Below are positions 1 through 11,460 of a stretch of DNA of 64,000 nt, piece after piece. This DNA is from Panagrolaimus kolymaensis. Taxonomy: Eukaryota > Nematoda > Chromadorea > Rhabditida > Panagrolaimidae. Position numbers and translations under genes: made by a program. Location of the stretch: positions 5,952,001 to 6,016,000 of the forward strand of contig JAJQJQ010000004.1 of NCBI GenBank assembly GCA_028622995.1. Direction: 5' to 3'. The notes under the pieces are model-generated. The model saw only the letters and a program-made list of their open reading frames with translations. It had not been told where the DNA came from and did no database searches. Numbering within the stretch: position 1 is the first letter of the stretch; each line of letters opens with the position of its first letter.

Positions 1-958
1 CTTTTTTAATTAAATTGTAATACCATCCTTGTTGAAGTGGAGTGAGAGATATGTGTCTGAAAAAAAAAATGGATTAGTTTGTTACAAAATAAAATAAAAT
101 AGCTTGATAAAGTTTCTTTGTCCCAACGAAGCTCAAAAAAAACTTTGAACTTTTCACAAATTTAAATTCAATTTTGCGCTATATTTTTTTTTGCAAAAAA
201 ACTCAAATTGAATTACTTTTTAAATTTTTTGCAGCTGATATCAAATTCTTTGCTATAAACCATCTCTCTTCTTTACCAGCTTTTAAAAAATTGTTACAAA
301 ATACACATAGCTGCTTTTTATAAAAATTTCGTAAAGAATAATATCTGCTTTAACTACACGCGAAATAAGTCTATCTGTTTTTTCTTTGTTAGTAAGTTTC
401 AAATCACAAGTTCAAAAAATTGGTTAATTAGACTGACTAACAACAACAACAACAAGATAATTTGAGATTTTCCTTTGTATCAGGAACTTGCATTTTCTTT
501 TAAAATGGATTTTAAATAAATGACGCAGGTGTCACATATTTATTTCTACGTGAAAAAAATGAAGGAATCAAGGAAGTTAATTATGGTGGCCTAAGATTAG
601 TTAGTGTTTATGAGCGGATGTTGTTTTGCGCTGGTTAAAAAGAGGAAATCCTCGTCACTAATTCCATTCACTGGCAAAAAATGTCTCGAAAAAAATACAA
701 TCTCTTTAAAAAATTGATTGCTTTTTTGGAGTTTTAACAAACCTCAAATTCCTTGTCCATAAAAAGTGAAAGCATACGGTAGGTATTTATCTTTAAACCC
801 ATACATATAAATGTGCTAACTATTATTCTTTTTCCAAGGCTGCCTTTCCATCGGGGTTTTAAGTAAGAGACTTATAGTCAAATAAAAACCCAAAAGAAGA
901 TTAACCCTTTATTAATTATTTATTTTTTCCCAAGAATATAATATATTTTTTTACTCAC
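1..958. other. 3' intron/flank of the peptide-receptor gene, no exon recognised
   Basis: The receptor exon at 959-1301 ends in a good GTGAGT donor, so coding exons for TM5 to TM7 should lie at lower coordinates on the minus strand. I could not recognise such an exon in this stretch, which is AT-rich with poly-A/T runs. The rest of the gene is therefore probably beyond the left edge, or too divergent to see. Confidence 0.4.
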
Positions 959-1714
959 CTTGAAATTCGATTAAATTCTTTCGACCAACAATTTTCTGTA
1001 TCCAGTTCTAACCAAGTTGGAATATTTATAACTATACTAAATATAACTGCAGAAATAATTGCATATTGTACAGGTCGACGAGTAACCCATCGTTTAGTTC
1101 GAAATGGATGACATACACCCAAAAATCGATGAAATGATACTAAAACTGTGAGATAAACCCCACAGGTTTGAGTTGTTAATGCAAGAGGATAAGAATATCG
1201 AACAACAGTGGGATATAAATCTCGAAGAAAAAATGAATCGGAATTTATTGATAATACTGGGAAAAGCAAGAAGAAGAAATTGAAGAAAAGTAATAACATG
1301 TCTGAAATATTTATTGGTTTTGTTAATAAAAAAATTTCGTAGTGGAAAAATTGTTTTCTACCAAAAAATTTTAAAATTTTGGTGTTTTCCTTCTAAGTGC
1401 CCCGATAAAATGTTTTTTATTTTAGCCATAAAATTCTTTGAGGCAGAATCCAAAAAATTTAATTTATACAAACCTGAAATAGATAAGGCCAATAAAAAGT
1501 GATTCATTAATAAAGTTCTCATTTCGCTATCAGCAAAAACAATAATATTTAAAAAATTTGCAAATATACCAATAATTGAAATAGGCATATTTCCATATAA
1601 ACGATATATAACTTGATGATCACTGAATACTCCTTCAAGGCAATTGGTTAAATTTACGGTAGTTTTGGAAATTTCCATTATTTTTATGGGTGTTGTAGAT
1701 AAAATATTATTCAT
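959..1714 (-). CDS. FMRFamide-receptor-like GPCR (FRPR type), 5' portion
   Basis: This is a predicted plasma-membrane neuropeptide receptor of the rhodopsin family, partial at its C-terminus. Exon 1 is 1714-1474 (80 codons, ends phase 1, donor GTTTGT) and exon 2 is 1301-959 (acceptor TTTCAG, donor GTGAGT, ends phase 2). The N-terminus carries an NLT glycosylation sequon. TM1 contains the G-x-x-x-N-type segment IIGIFANFLNIIVF, and TM2 is split by the intron (LALSIS|DMLLLFF). A long TM3 follows (TCGVYLTVLVSFHRFLGVCHPF), in which HRF stands where DRY usually is, then TM4. The order TCGVYLTVLVS-HRFLGVCHPF followed by RWVT-RPVQYA and NIPTWLEL is typical of nematode FRPR receptors. TM5-TM7 are not found in the window. 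The ligand cannot be read from sequence; FMRFamide-like peptides are the family expectation. Confidence 0.82.
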
Positions 1715-4700
1715 CCAAAAAAGATTCCTTCTGAAAAACCAATAAATATGAGAAAAAAAATAAAAAATAAGAGAAAGACACTTTTGCTCGCAAAAAAAAT
1801 GTGATAATGAAGAAAAAAAAAGAGATTAAAGAAAAACTATGGGAGTGAGTAAATCAACAACACACGCTAGCTTCTTGGAGATGGAATGGAATGGATTTCA
1901 TTGGGGTTGACTCTCATCCATGAAGGAGAAGAAGAAGAAGGATAAAAAAGTAAATCTAAAGCGCGATGGCCACAGATGGTAACAAAAAAAAAGAGTGGAG
2001 AAAGCCTTTCAATACTTTTTTTTATTTTTCTTAAGCTCCTTCATTCATTCTTCCGGGATAAATTTTTTTTATTATTAAATAATACTTTAAAAAAAGGAGA
2101 TTTATGCAGCATTCTGTAATATAAGCGCCGATATAAAGATAAATATTTTAATATATTTTATATGGAGGAAAAATGGAATTATTGGGGAGGCTTTTTATGC
2201 ATAAAACTTAAAAAATGTGATAATCAGGTGTCAAATAAAGACATTTAAAAATGTATTTAAAAAAAAGAGTCAAAATCAAAACAAAGAATGGCTGCTTTTT
2301 TGGATGAATCATTGTCGATAAAAACAACTCATTGGCTGAGTCTTTCTAGTTATGAATTTGATCTTATTCATCAAACCCTGGGTAAAAAAACAAGATAAAT
2401 CGAAAATCAAAAGAAAAAATGCTCAAATGAAAAGTAACTTCATAATTTTTGAAGCAAGCAATTTACCAATACACGGTGATACATGTGTGTCTTTTAAAGC
2501 AAATTAAAAAAAATCCACGATTCGAATTAAAATGACAATAAAAAAGCGAAAGTCTCTGTCTAGCCAATCCAAAATTCTCATGTGAAAGGGATTCCTTTTC
2601 TTCTTATTCTTATTTAATGAATGTAGGGTTTCACGAAATCAGCGCCACCGAATCCAACTAAATCCTTCTCAGCCAGATAGACAAAAAAGAAGAAGAAATG
2701 TTTCATTCATAAATTTTGTTTAATGTAATTTTTTTTTATTAAAAAACAAAGAAGTTTCTAAGAAAACATTCAAAAAAGATTCCCCCTTTTTTATTATAAA
2801 AAATTGCATTTTTTGGCATTTAAAGGATAAGTCGAAAAGCAGCTTCGCTTCGCCTCCATCGTGGTTCGTAAAAAACAAAAGGATTTGCCGACAACGACGA
2901 CGCAGTGTTTTTTCAAAGGAAAAAAAATACACAATCTCTTTGTTTTTTATTTTATTTTTTTTTTGTGGCGGCCATAATATACTAAGAAATGGTCTCTTTG
3001 ATATATGTTTATTTATCAAAAGTCAATCATATTTTTTTAACATGGAAAAAGAGATGTTGAAGCGAGAGATAACAAAAAAATGGGATAAAGCTAATAAAAA
3101 ATGAAAATGTTGATGGGTGTTTATGGAGTTGGAAAATTTATAGGCATTTTTTATTATGAAATTGAGGGAGGCTTTTAAATGTTCCATTAAAAGCTTTCTT
3201 TAAAAAAAAAGATAAATGTTTGATAAAAATAAAATAGTGACATAAACCAAAGATTTTTTTTTGGTTGGTCCATCCAAAGTGGGGGAGAAGTAAGAAAGAA
3301 AGAAGAAGAATGAAGACCATTTTGGAATCCAAATAAATTTAATAAAAGTTTTTTAAATTTGATAATGACTTCATAAAATTTTTATAAAAAACCATCTCTT
3401 TTTTAACATCATATATTTTATGAAAAGATAGTCTAAAAGTATAATAAAACAATTACTTATTATTAAATTTGTGGGTGGTGATGTTGTTGATTAACATAAT
3501 AAATTATTATTTTAAGAACTACAATTAATCACAGCCATAACGCTTGAAGAAATATCTACCAGAGAATAAAGAAGAAGAAACAGATAGTGCTGAAATTTTA
3601 AGGTAGCAGAAAATAACTGTTCTTTGTTTTAATAATTGGAAAAAAAGAAAGTAAAGAAGCCATATAAAAGTTGTTTCATCAAAACAGTGAATATGAGTGT
3701 CTTTTATTATTATTCGTCTGAAGAATGAGAAAAAAAATTTGTTCATATAAGCAAGCTTATAAAGCAAAAAATACAGTAGCGTGTATTAGACTACATTGAG
3801 AAATAACCAAAATGGTTGGAAGTGAAAAATGGAAGAAGAAACCTTTCATGTAAAAATATTTAATGAAGTAAGTAAATACCCTCAATAAGTAAGCAAGCAG
3901 AAGAAGCAGTTAATAGTTGTTGCTTACGACTTTAAAACTTCCGGAGAGAAGCCCTTCATCGAATGCTTGCTTTTATGCTTCTTGAAAAAAAATATAGATA
4001 AAAACACAGAAAGAAGAGGATGAGTAATAAAAGAAAAGTAAAGACTAAAAAGCTTTTCTTCGAAAATTGTTATTAATTACGAAAATTTGAGTCAAGGCAG
4101 TGCTGGTTAATCTTAAAGGTGGAGGTCGTCTCATAGATAAATTCCCCGAATTTGCTATGAGTTTTTATTTGCTGCAAACTTTTATCCCAAAAGTTCAATC
4201 CTACAACCAAATAAACTTTGAACCTTTTTAAAATTAGCAATGAATTGTTTGAGAAACCTTTCTTTCTTTTTCTACAAAAAAATTGCGACTTTAGTATAAA
4301 AGAAAAAAAGAAACACTCAATTACACTCATTTCGAGTCAATATACATACTCCTACTCCCACACTTCAATTTTGTCCCATTTTTCTTTCTGCAACAAAAAA
4401 TGATATTAAATTAATGTAAAAAAAGAGACCAAACCAATAATAACTTTTTATAAAAGTGACAAAATAAAAAAATGATGTTTGCAAAAAATAGAAAATCCAA
4501 TTTTAGGCAGGCTGAGTAGATGAATAAAAAAGGAGAGGAATTATAAAAGCTATTGTGGTGGAAGAAGTTTAAAAAAGGTTAACATAAAGCGGTTTGAAAT
4601 AAAAAATAAAAGAAAATTACAAAATTGGTTTTGATAATAAAAAAACCTTTTCTTTCTTTATTCAAGCCACAAGCGACGACGAAGGAATAAAAGAAAAAAG

Positions 4701-7700
4701 TTGAAAGAATAAAAATGATGTGAAAAAAGAAAAAGAAAACATTTAAACTTTTATAGGAGCTTTTCACGATCGAATTATTGAACGAGCTGATCACGAAAAT
4801 ATGATAAGATAATGCAAAACGATAGCCGGATATTACAATAAACATTTCTGCTTGGACGAAACATATCTCTTTTAGGTTTGAAAATACTCACAAAGTGTTC
4901 TTCAATTATAAGACAATATGATAGTAAACTTAAGAATTTCGAATCGAGTATTATGTGTTATTCTCAATAAAAATTATACCATTTTTTAGATTATCTCTTT
5001 TTTGTTTCAACCATTAAAACACAAAAGCTTTAATTTAAAAATGCACAAAAAGCAAGAAAGAAAAGAAGAGATAAAACGCGTCATCAAATGCTACTTTTTA
5101 ATAGCAAAAAAAATTAATTGTTTTATTGAGACGACCGCCGCCACAAAGTTTAAAAGACGACTTTTTGAGTCTAGAATTAGTGTTAACACCAACTAGTAAA
5201 TAATGATATGAAAATGCGGATGGAAATTAGGAAACAAAATAAAATCTTTAAAGCGTTGTTTAATTATCCTTCAAAAACAAAATGAAAACAAGATAAGCTA
5301 CAATAATAAGTGCATTCTCGTTAGAGCGAATTAAAAAAATATGCATATGGAGAAGAAAAACAAAAGCTTCTTTGAGACTAATGAGGCATCGATAATAATA
5401 TTTAAAAAAGGCAGAAAAAATTAAGACTTTTTATAAGATTCATAAAAATTTAGAAAGAGAAAAAAAACAGAAACCATATAAATTTTCGAAGCTTTTTTAT
5501 TATTGTATGCCTTCGAAGAAGTGGGTGAAATAAATGATAGTATAAATATTAGGAAAAGTGCTCATTGGAAATAAATGTCTGACATTAGCAAAAAAAAAGA
5601 AAGTAAAAAAGAAGAGATGAAATTAATTATAAGGCTTCGAAAGTGCGTGAATAGTACAGTTTTGAGTTGCACTTTCAAGATTTTGATTGACGCATCAGAA
5701 AAAAATGGGTGGTTTAAGATCAAAGGAAACTAAATTCAGCAAAGAAGCCAAATAGGGGGAATAATTACTTCCTTAATTTTAGCAATCGTTTTTATTCTAA
5801 AAAATAAAAATCATAAATATTCTATTTTCATAGTAATCATAAATTTTAATTTTCAAATGTTTTTGTTACTACCATTTTGTTATACCATTAGGGAACACTT
5901 TTCACTCCAAAGTTTTTAATAAAAAATTATTTTTTTTCTTTATTCGGAAGAGCTAAATATTTCATTCTTTCCTCAAAGCGTTATTTTCATTTGTTTTTAT
6001 TTTCAATTTTTCAGTACAGCATAAAAAATGACCAAAGTTTTTTTTTCAAACTTTTATCATCATCATCGTCAAACAAATGTCAAAAGTACACTTGCAATTA
6101 AAAAAAAATACATCACACAAAAAGCAAGCAAGTATCAAACTCAAAATAAAAATTTTAATACTATGCAATTAGTCGTGTCGGCATTTGAAAAAACTAAGAT
6201 TAAAAAAAGTTGCAAATTGCAAAATATGTAATTGTTATTCCACCAACAACGTTCATCATCATTAAAAAAATGTTCGAAAATAGATAAAATAAAATAAAAA
6301 CTTGCCAAAAAGATTAAACAATCGAAAAAAGCAATTTTGCCATGCCAAAAAAAGGCCATAAAATCCCCAAAATAAATAAATTAAATAAATTTGTTGAATC
6401 AACCAAAAAAAGAAAGAGAATGAGTAGGAGATAAAAAAAAGAATTATATTTTTAAAAAGCCAAAAAGCTTAACACATTTTTTTCTGGATATTTTTTAAAT
6501 TAAATTTCAATGAAAGCTTAAGTATTATTAATTTATTTTTTCTTAAAGGATTAATAAGATTTATTTGAATAAAAAAGGGTATTAATAATTATTAAAAAAT
6601 TAATAAATATTAAAAATTTTCTAAAATTGCCAAAAATAAATATCTTTTTAATATTTTTTGCAGGAAAGTTAAGGCCAAAGTCACGAGGGGCTTCTTTAGT
6701 CTCACCTTGGATTTCCGGTGATTACAGTATTTTTATTTAAATCCCAAAATTCGATATAGATGGGTTAGAAATTTTAAGGTCTTTGATTTCTATTTTTAAG
6801 ACTTGAATTCTAAACTTTAAATAAAATTTGAGTTTTATAACACTAACTTTTTCAAAGCACGTAAAAAAAAGAACTTATAAACGTTTGAAAGTTATGTAGC
6901 ATAAAAAGGCGCTTGAGTAAAGCTGACGCATAAAAAAATATTATAAAAACATGTTTAAAAAAACAAAGATAAAGTTATTACGCCGCCCTCATTGGTAATT
7001 GAATAAAAGCGTATTTATTTCTTATTCAATTTTTTTAGTGCAAATGCAGGTTATTTAAAATTATTTAATAAAATTTTAAATAAAAAATGTGACACTAAAA
7101 CGCGATTACGGCAAGTAACATAAAAACGGGTAAGCGAGTAAAATTGGCAGAAAAGAAAAGAGATCTCAAAAAAAGTTTTAAGATTGTTATAGTTTTTTTC
7201 GAGGCAAAAATTGTAAATTTCGAGGAAAATGTGATATTACAAAAAATTTATTATTTTTTAAACAAAAATATGTATATATTTTTTGACAGTAAAAAAATAA
7301 ACAAAGCAATTAACAACAGTCTATAAAAATTAATGTCACTATTTATTTTCATTTATTTTGTAATAAATCTTCAAGTTTGCTCATTAAAAAATCTCAAAGG
7401 GCAAAAATTGTGTTTTTTAAATTAAAAGTTTATTGGAAATCTAAAAACTCGCTCAGTAACCTAAAACACATTGGAAAAAAAAGAAGTAAAAAAGAATAGA
7501 GAAACCGATTATCTCCGAATAATTTGTTATAGGAAGTAATTATATTTGGAAGCTGCTTTTGATTCTGTAAAAGAGTTAAATGAACAAAAAAAACGATAAT
7601 GATGGGTTCAAAGAAACAAATGAAAAGTCGAAAGTAAAAGAAAGATTCCAAAGCCCAGATAAAAAAAGTACAATGAGTGGTTCAAAAAAACTTTTTAATT

Positions 7701-9549
7701 GGAAATGTTCGGATTAGAAAAAGCATTTTTGAAAACAGGTCGAAAGATTGCAAAAATTCAACAATATTTGGAAATTTCAAATTAGAGTTAATAATTAATT
7801 GTATCACCATCTTTTGAAATGACTTTCTTAATTTTTAATTTTCAATTTAAAAAACTCAGATTTTAATTTTTTTATACAAAATCTCTACAACAAACTTTTT
7901 GATTATATTAATCATTAAAATAAGGTCCACCAAGTGAAAACATTTAATGAGTTTTAATTAGATATGTAGATGGGCCTATGCGACCTTTTCTCAAATTAAA
8001 AATTTTCACGTATGATTACAGTAAGTTTGAGAATCAAAAACAAAAATGAAACAAACTAACTCTTTCAAAAGAAAAAGAAAAGAAGCTCAAAGAATCCAAA
8101 TCTCAATTCTTTTATTTTTTCATTCAGCTCAAAAATTCTTTTACTACGTAATAATATTTCATTTTGGAGATTATTTTATAAACATCAAAAAAACAAAGCA
8201 ATACAAAGAAGCACCATCGTTTTTTTACATTGAAAAGGTTGCTGTTTGTTGTTTGATTTATACATATCTTTTTTAGAATACGACGACAAACAATTATTAT
8301 TTTTAAAAAAATGACGTAGAAAAACTTGAATGTGGAAGCAAAAAAGCAAAAAAATGAGAAGCCAGACTCTCTATCTTCGTTTTTTTTTTCAATTTTTTAA
8401 AAGGAACCAACAAAACAAAACGAAAATATTAATAATAACATTTTATCTTACGTGCCCTTCTTTAACTTAACTTACAGCTAGTTAGTTGATGGCAGTGCTT
8501 TCTTTTGCTTGTATGAAGCTTTAAAAAAGAAGAAGATGGGGATTAACATCATCACAACTATGCCACCACCTTTATTATTAAAAAATAAGATAATGTCATT
8601 GAAGAAAAATTGTATCGTCGCCTTCTCTCTTTCAAATCCTATATCTCCTTCATAGATATGAGTCCCGTAAATAATAATAATAATGCGCTTTTTAACACAA
8701 CTGTTTTGAAGGATTTAAATGGGACAAAAAATTTATTTTATGATGACGACAAAAAAAAATCCGTTCCATCCAATTCAACTACGTAACAAAATGAAAAATA
8801 AAGAAGTAGAATGAAAATAACAAAACAAAAAGATAAAATTTATTTTTTGTTAATGGAAGAGGAGATTAAATGAAACAACAAGTAAAAGTAAGAAATAATG
8901 GTGGAGCATTCGAAAATAAAATTGAGGGACTTTAAAAAATTTAAAACTAAAATGGAGCCAGAAAATTACTTATAAAGCTGTAACAAAAGCAAGAGTCGTT
9001 CATTTAACTCAGTTCTCTTGAAGGTCTCGGAAAAAATTTATTATTTTATATCATTCACTTTTCTAACTTTTAGTCCCATTTAATTTATTTTTTAGCCTAC
9101 AGAAACGCGGAACAAAAAAAAAAGAAGAAACTATCATTTTCTTCCATTTTCTTTCAAAACGTTAAAAAACACTTTGAAAATAATGTTAATGAGAAGCAAA
9201 TTAGTTATTAAATAAGAGCAAAAACCAACATCTCTTTTGCTAATTTTTAAAGACAAAAAATCACATGAAAAAATTATGTATTTATTATAAAAATTTATAA
9301 ATTATGCTAAATAGGTTTTTAAGAAATCATGAAAAAATCTTTGAGAAAAAAAACCCATCTGACTTATCTCTCTTCCTTTTCCCTCCACCTTCTGGTACTT
9401 AACTTTTTTTTCAAGTATGTTTTGGAGAAAATTGCCGACGGCACTTAAAAACACAAAAAAAACTTGCAAACTAAAAAGCTATGAGAAAGATTAAAAGCTT
9501 GTCTCGATGATGTCAAAACAAAAAAAGAAGAGTGAAATCATTTTCATCT
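1715..9549. other. Gene-free AT-rich stretch between peptide receptor and transposon
   Basis: I found no open frame with convincing protein similarity or exon structure on either strand. The sequence is dominated by A/T runs and GAA- or AAG-rich tracts. Open frames here are short, lysine/phenylalanine-rich and unsupported. It includes one half-copy of the dispersed MITE family near 5866-5905. It may hold upstream regulatory sequence of the receptor gene at 959-1714, but no specific site is recognisable. Confidence 0.5.
5866..5905. repeat. Half copy of dispersed AGTGTTCC MITE
   Basis: The sequence GTTACTACCATTTTGTTATA leads into TTAGGGAACACTTTTCAC. This is the right half of the palindromic element seen complete at 14538-14665. 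No left half is recognisable upstream. Confidence 0.5.
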
Positions 9550-9553
9550 TTAA

Positions 9554-9960
9554 AGGAACAAGACTATTTGCTGCCTTTTTCGAAAATGAAGCTTGTGGGG
9601 CTGGGAGATGAAAAAAGTGATACTGGGGCTGGGCGCGAAATTTGAAAACGTTTTTCGTTTCGAAATCATCGTTTGCTTTGGTTTTTTCATTTTCCAATTT
9701 TTTTTGTTGATGTTTGACGTAAATGTTGGTAGTTTTTCTCAATTTTGATGGCTGATTAGATGATATCTATGAAAATTGTTGCTGCTGCTTCATCATCATG
9801 TTACAGGGAAGTTATTTTTATTGTTTTGGTTGTTTCTTTAGTTCTGTTTTTAGATACTTCGTTCAATGTTTGCTTCGTAGTCGTTTATTCCAGGCCAGTT
9901 TTTTGTATTGTTTTGGTTTTTTCTTTAGCTCAATTTTTAGCTAATTTTGGTGATCAATGG
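9554..9960 (+). repeat. Left terminal inverted repeat of Kolobok element
   Basis: 407 bp, reverse-complementary to 14017-14423 with two mismatches seen. One is in the GGGGCTGGG/AGGGCTGGG block near 9598 and the other is in the CTTTAGCTC/CTTTAGTTC block near 9930. The open frames inside it on both strands are probably incidental. Confidence 0.92.
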
Positions 9961-10463
9961 ACGATGAAGAAATGAAACTTTTTGGATGTATGGCTGTTCG
10001 TTTATGCTTTAACGATATCCATGGTTTATGAAGCCTATGGATTCAATTCGTAGGTTAATGATTATGTTTATCCACCATAGAGTGAATTGTATTAGCTGCG
10101 TAAGATGGTTTTATTAAATATCATTTTTCCACATTATGTTGATGTTACATTTATGAAACCTTTCAAGGTTTATGATTACTTTGATCATCACCGTCTTCCT
10201 ATTCTTTTACTCATCATTTGAGATTTATTTATACTTGATAAAATTCCATCAACTCCAAATTCACTTATATATGTTACTTAATAGCTCATTAACTGTAACG
10301 CTTTAGTCCAACTTATTCTTTTTACAATTGTTTTTCCCTCATACTATCAAGTGTAACTTCGTCGAAAAGGAGACATGATTCACATAAAAATTATTTATAA
10401 ATATCAAGTAAATAACAAAAATAATCGCAATAGTAAATTATTCAAGCATTTTCTTGGACAGGT

Positions 10464-11060
10464 TTAGCTATCATCATCGTCGAAATAGCATCCACTGTAT
10501 CCTTTATATTCACCGTCGGGTGATGGATATTCTTTTCTTATAAGAGCAACAACGCAAGCTGGTAGCTGAATTCTTTTGCCGATACCAAGAGTATGATGAA
10601 CTAACATTGTTATTTTACGGTAGCATGCAAATCTATATTTTGCTGATTCTTCTGCATAATCGTATTTGTCAATATATACACTTCGGGTTAATTGGGCAAC
10701 TTGTTTCAATCTTATTTGATCAAGCAAAATAAAAGAGTCAAGTTCCATACGGTTTTGGATTGTTCGTTGAATGATATCATGATTTGTAAAACATCCATCT
10801 GAATTACCAATAAAACGCTGCCAATTAGACGCCCATTGCGTTGTACTTTCTCGAATATTACAACAGCAAACCATTTCTTCAACAGTTGCCATTGGTATAC
10901 AATTGTCGCAGTTACACCATTCATTAGATGCACGATTTTCGCTAAATTCATAACCAAGGAGATTGCAATAATAAGAAGTTGGAGAAGGTGTAGGAATGAT
11001 GGATGAAGGATTTTGTTTCTTTTTTGGAAAAAAAGCATATGGCTTGATTGAATTTTCCAT
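10464..11060 (-). CDS. P2X7 C-terminal ballast-like (P2RX7_C) zinc/cysteine domain protein, transposon-borne
   Basis: This is a single-exon 198-aa protein inside the Kolobok element, divergent from the transposase. It has no signal peptide or membrane segment, so a soluble intracellular protein is expected. After a low-complexity N-terminus come WCNCDNC (residues 48-54), a CCC triplet (65-67) and C90, then YRFACYRK (142-149), LPACVVALIRKEYP (167-180) and GEYKGY (183-188), ending in an acidic tail. Order and spacing match the intracellular ballast domain of vertebrate P2X7, which has WC-x-C-x2-C, CCR, a CAYRCY-like block, LPSCC, IRKEFP and GxYxGF. In P2X7 these cysteines coordinate zinc and the domain binds guanine nucleotide. 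Here the ion-channel part is absent. Its role in transposition is unknown; binding the transposase or DNA is only a guess. Confidence 0.85.
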   Translation of the reverse strand: MENSIKPYAFFPKKKQNPSSIIPTPSPTSYYCNLLGYEFSENRASNEWCNCDNCIPMATVEEMVCCCNIRESTTQWASNWQRFIGNSDGCFTNHDIIQRTIQNRMELDSFILLDQIRLKQVAQLTRSVYIDKYDYAEESAKYRFACYRKITMLVHHTLGIGKRIQLPACVVALIRKEYPSPDGEYKGYSGCYFDDDDS

Positions 11061-11460
11061 TATGAAATAGTTTTGAAGAAAATGTGAAGGTGAAATTGAA
11101 AAATAAAGGCAAAGGTATATTATTTTGATTGTGGAAATTTATTATTTGGTCAATAATGATTATGAATTACTTACCTAAGGCGCGGTCAAATAGCATTCTT
11201 CAACGGAAAGTTCGCACTTTCAATCATTCCTTTACCTGTTGTTATTCTTCACACTTGTAAAAGAAAAAGAGTGAATATTTTTGGTTGATGCCTGCATTCT
11301 CAAACAATTCGATTTCATTAGTTCCCATATTCATAGCAATTCCCAACAATTTTATTTCACTTTTGGTAGAAAGATTGTAATAATATTTTGCGTGTATTTA
11401 TTATTTACCCATTTTATTATTGAAATATCCTTTACGCAATGCATATTTATTTTTAGAATC
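11061..11460. promoter_or_regulatory. Shared intergenic region between divergent transposon genes
   Basis: About 400 bp separates the start codons of the P2X7-domain gene and the transposase. It ends with TTATTTTTAG|AATC directly before the transposase ATG, a good cis- or trans-splice acceptor. Head-to-head layout implies a bidirectional promoter; no specific promoter motif is recognisable. Confidence 0.4.

Noticed and set aside
9760..9975. Frames of 71-83 codons repeated in both transposon ends, looking like a conserved protein
   Set aside because: They are identical only because the inverted repeats are identical; no domain, start context or independent conservation.
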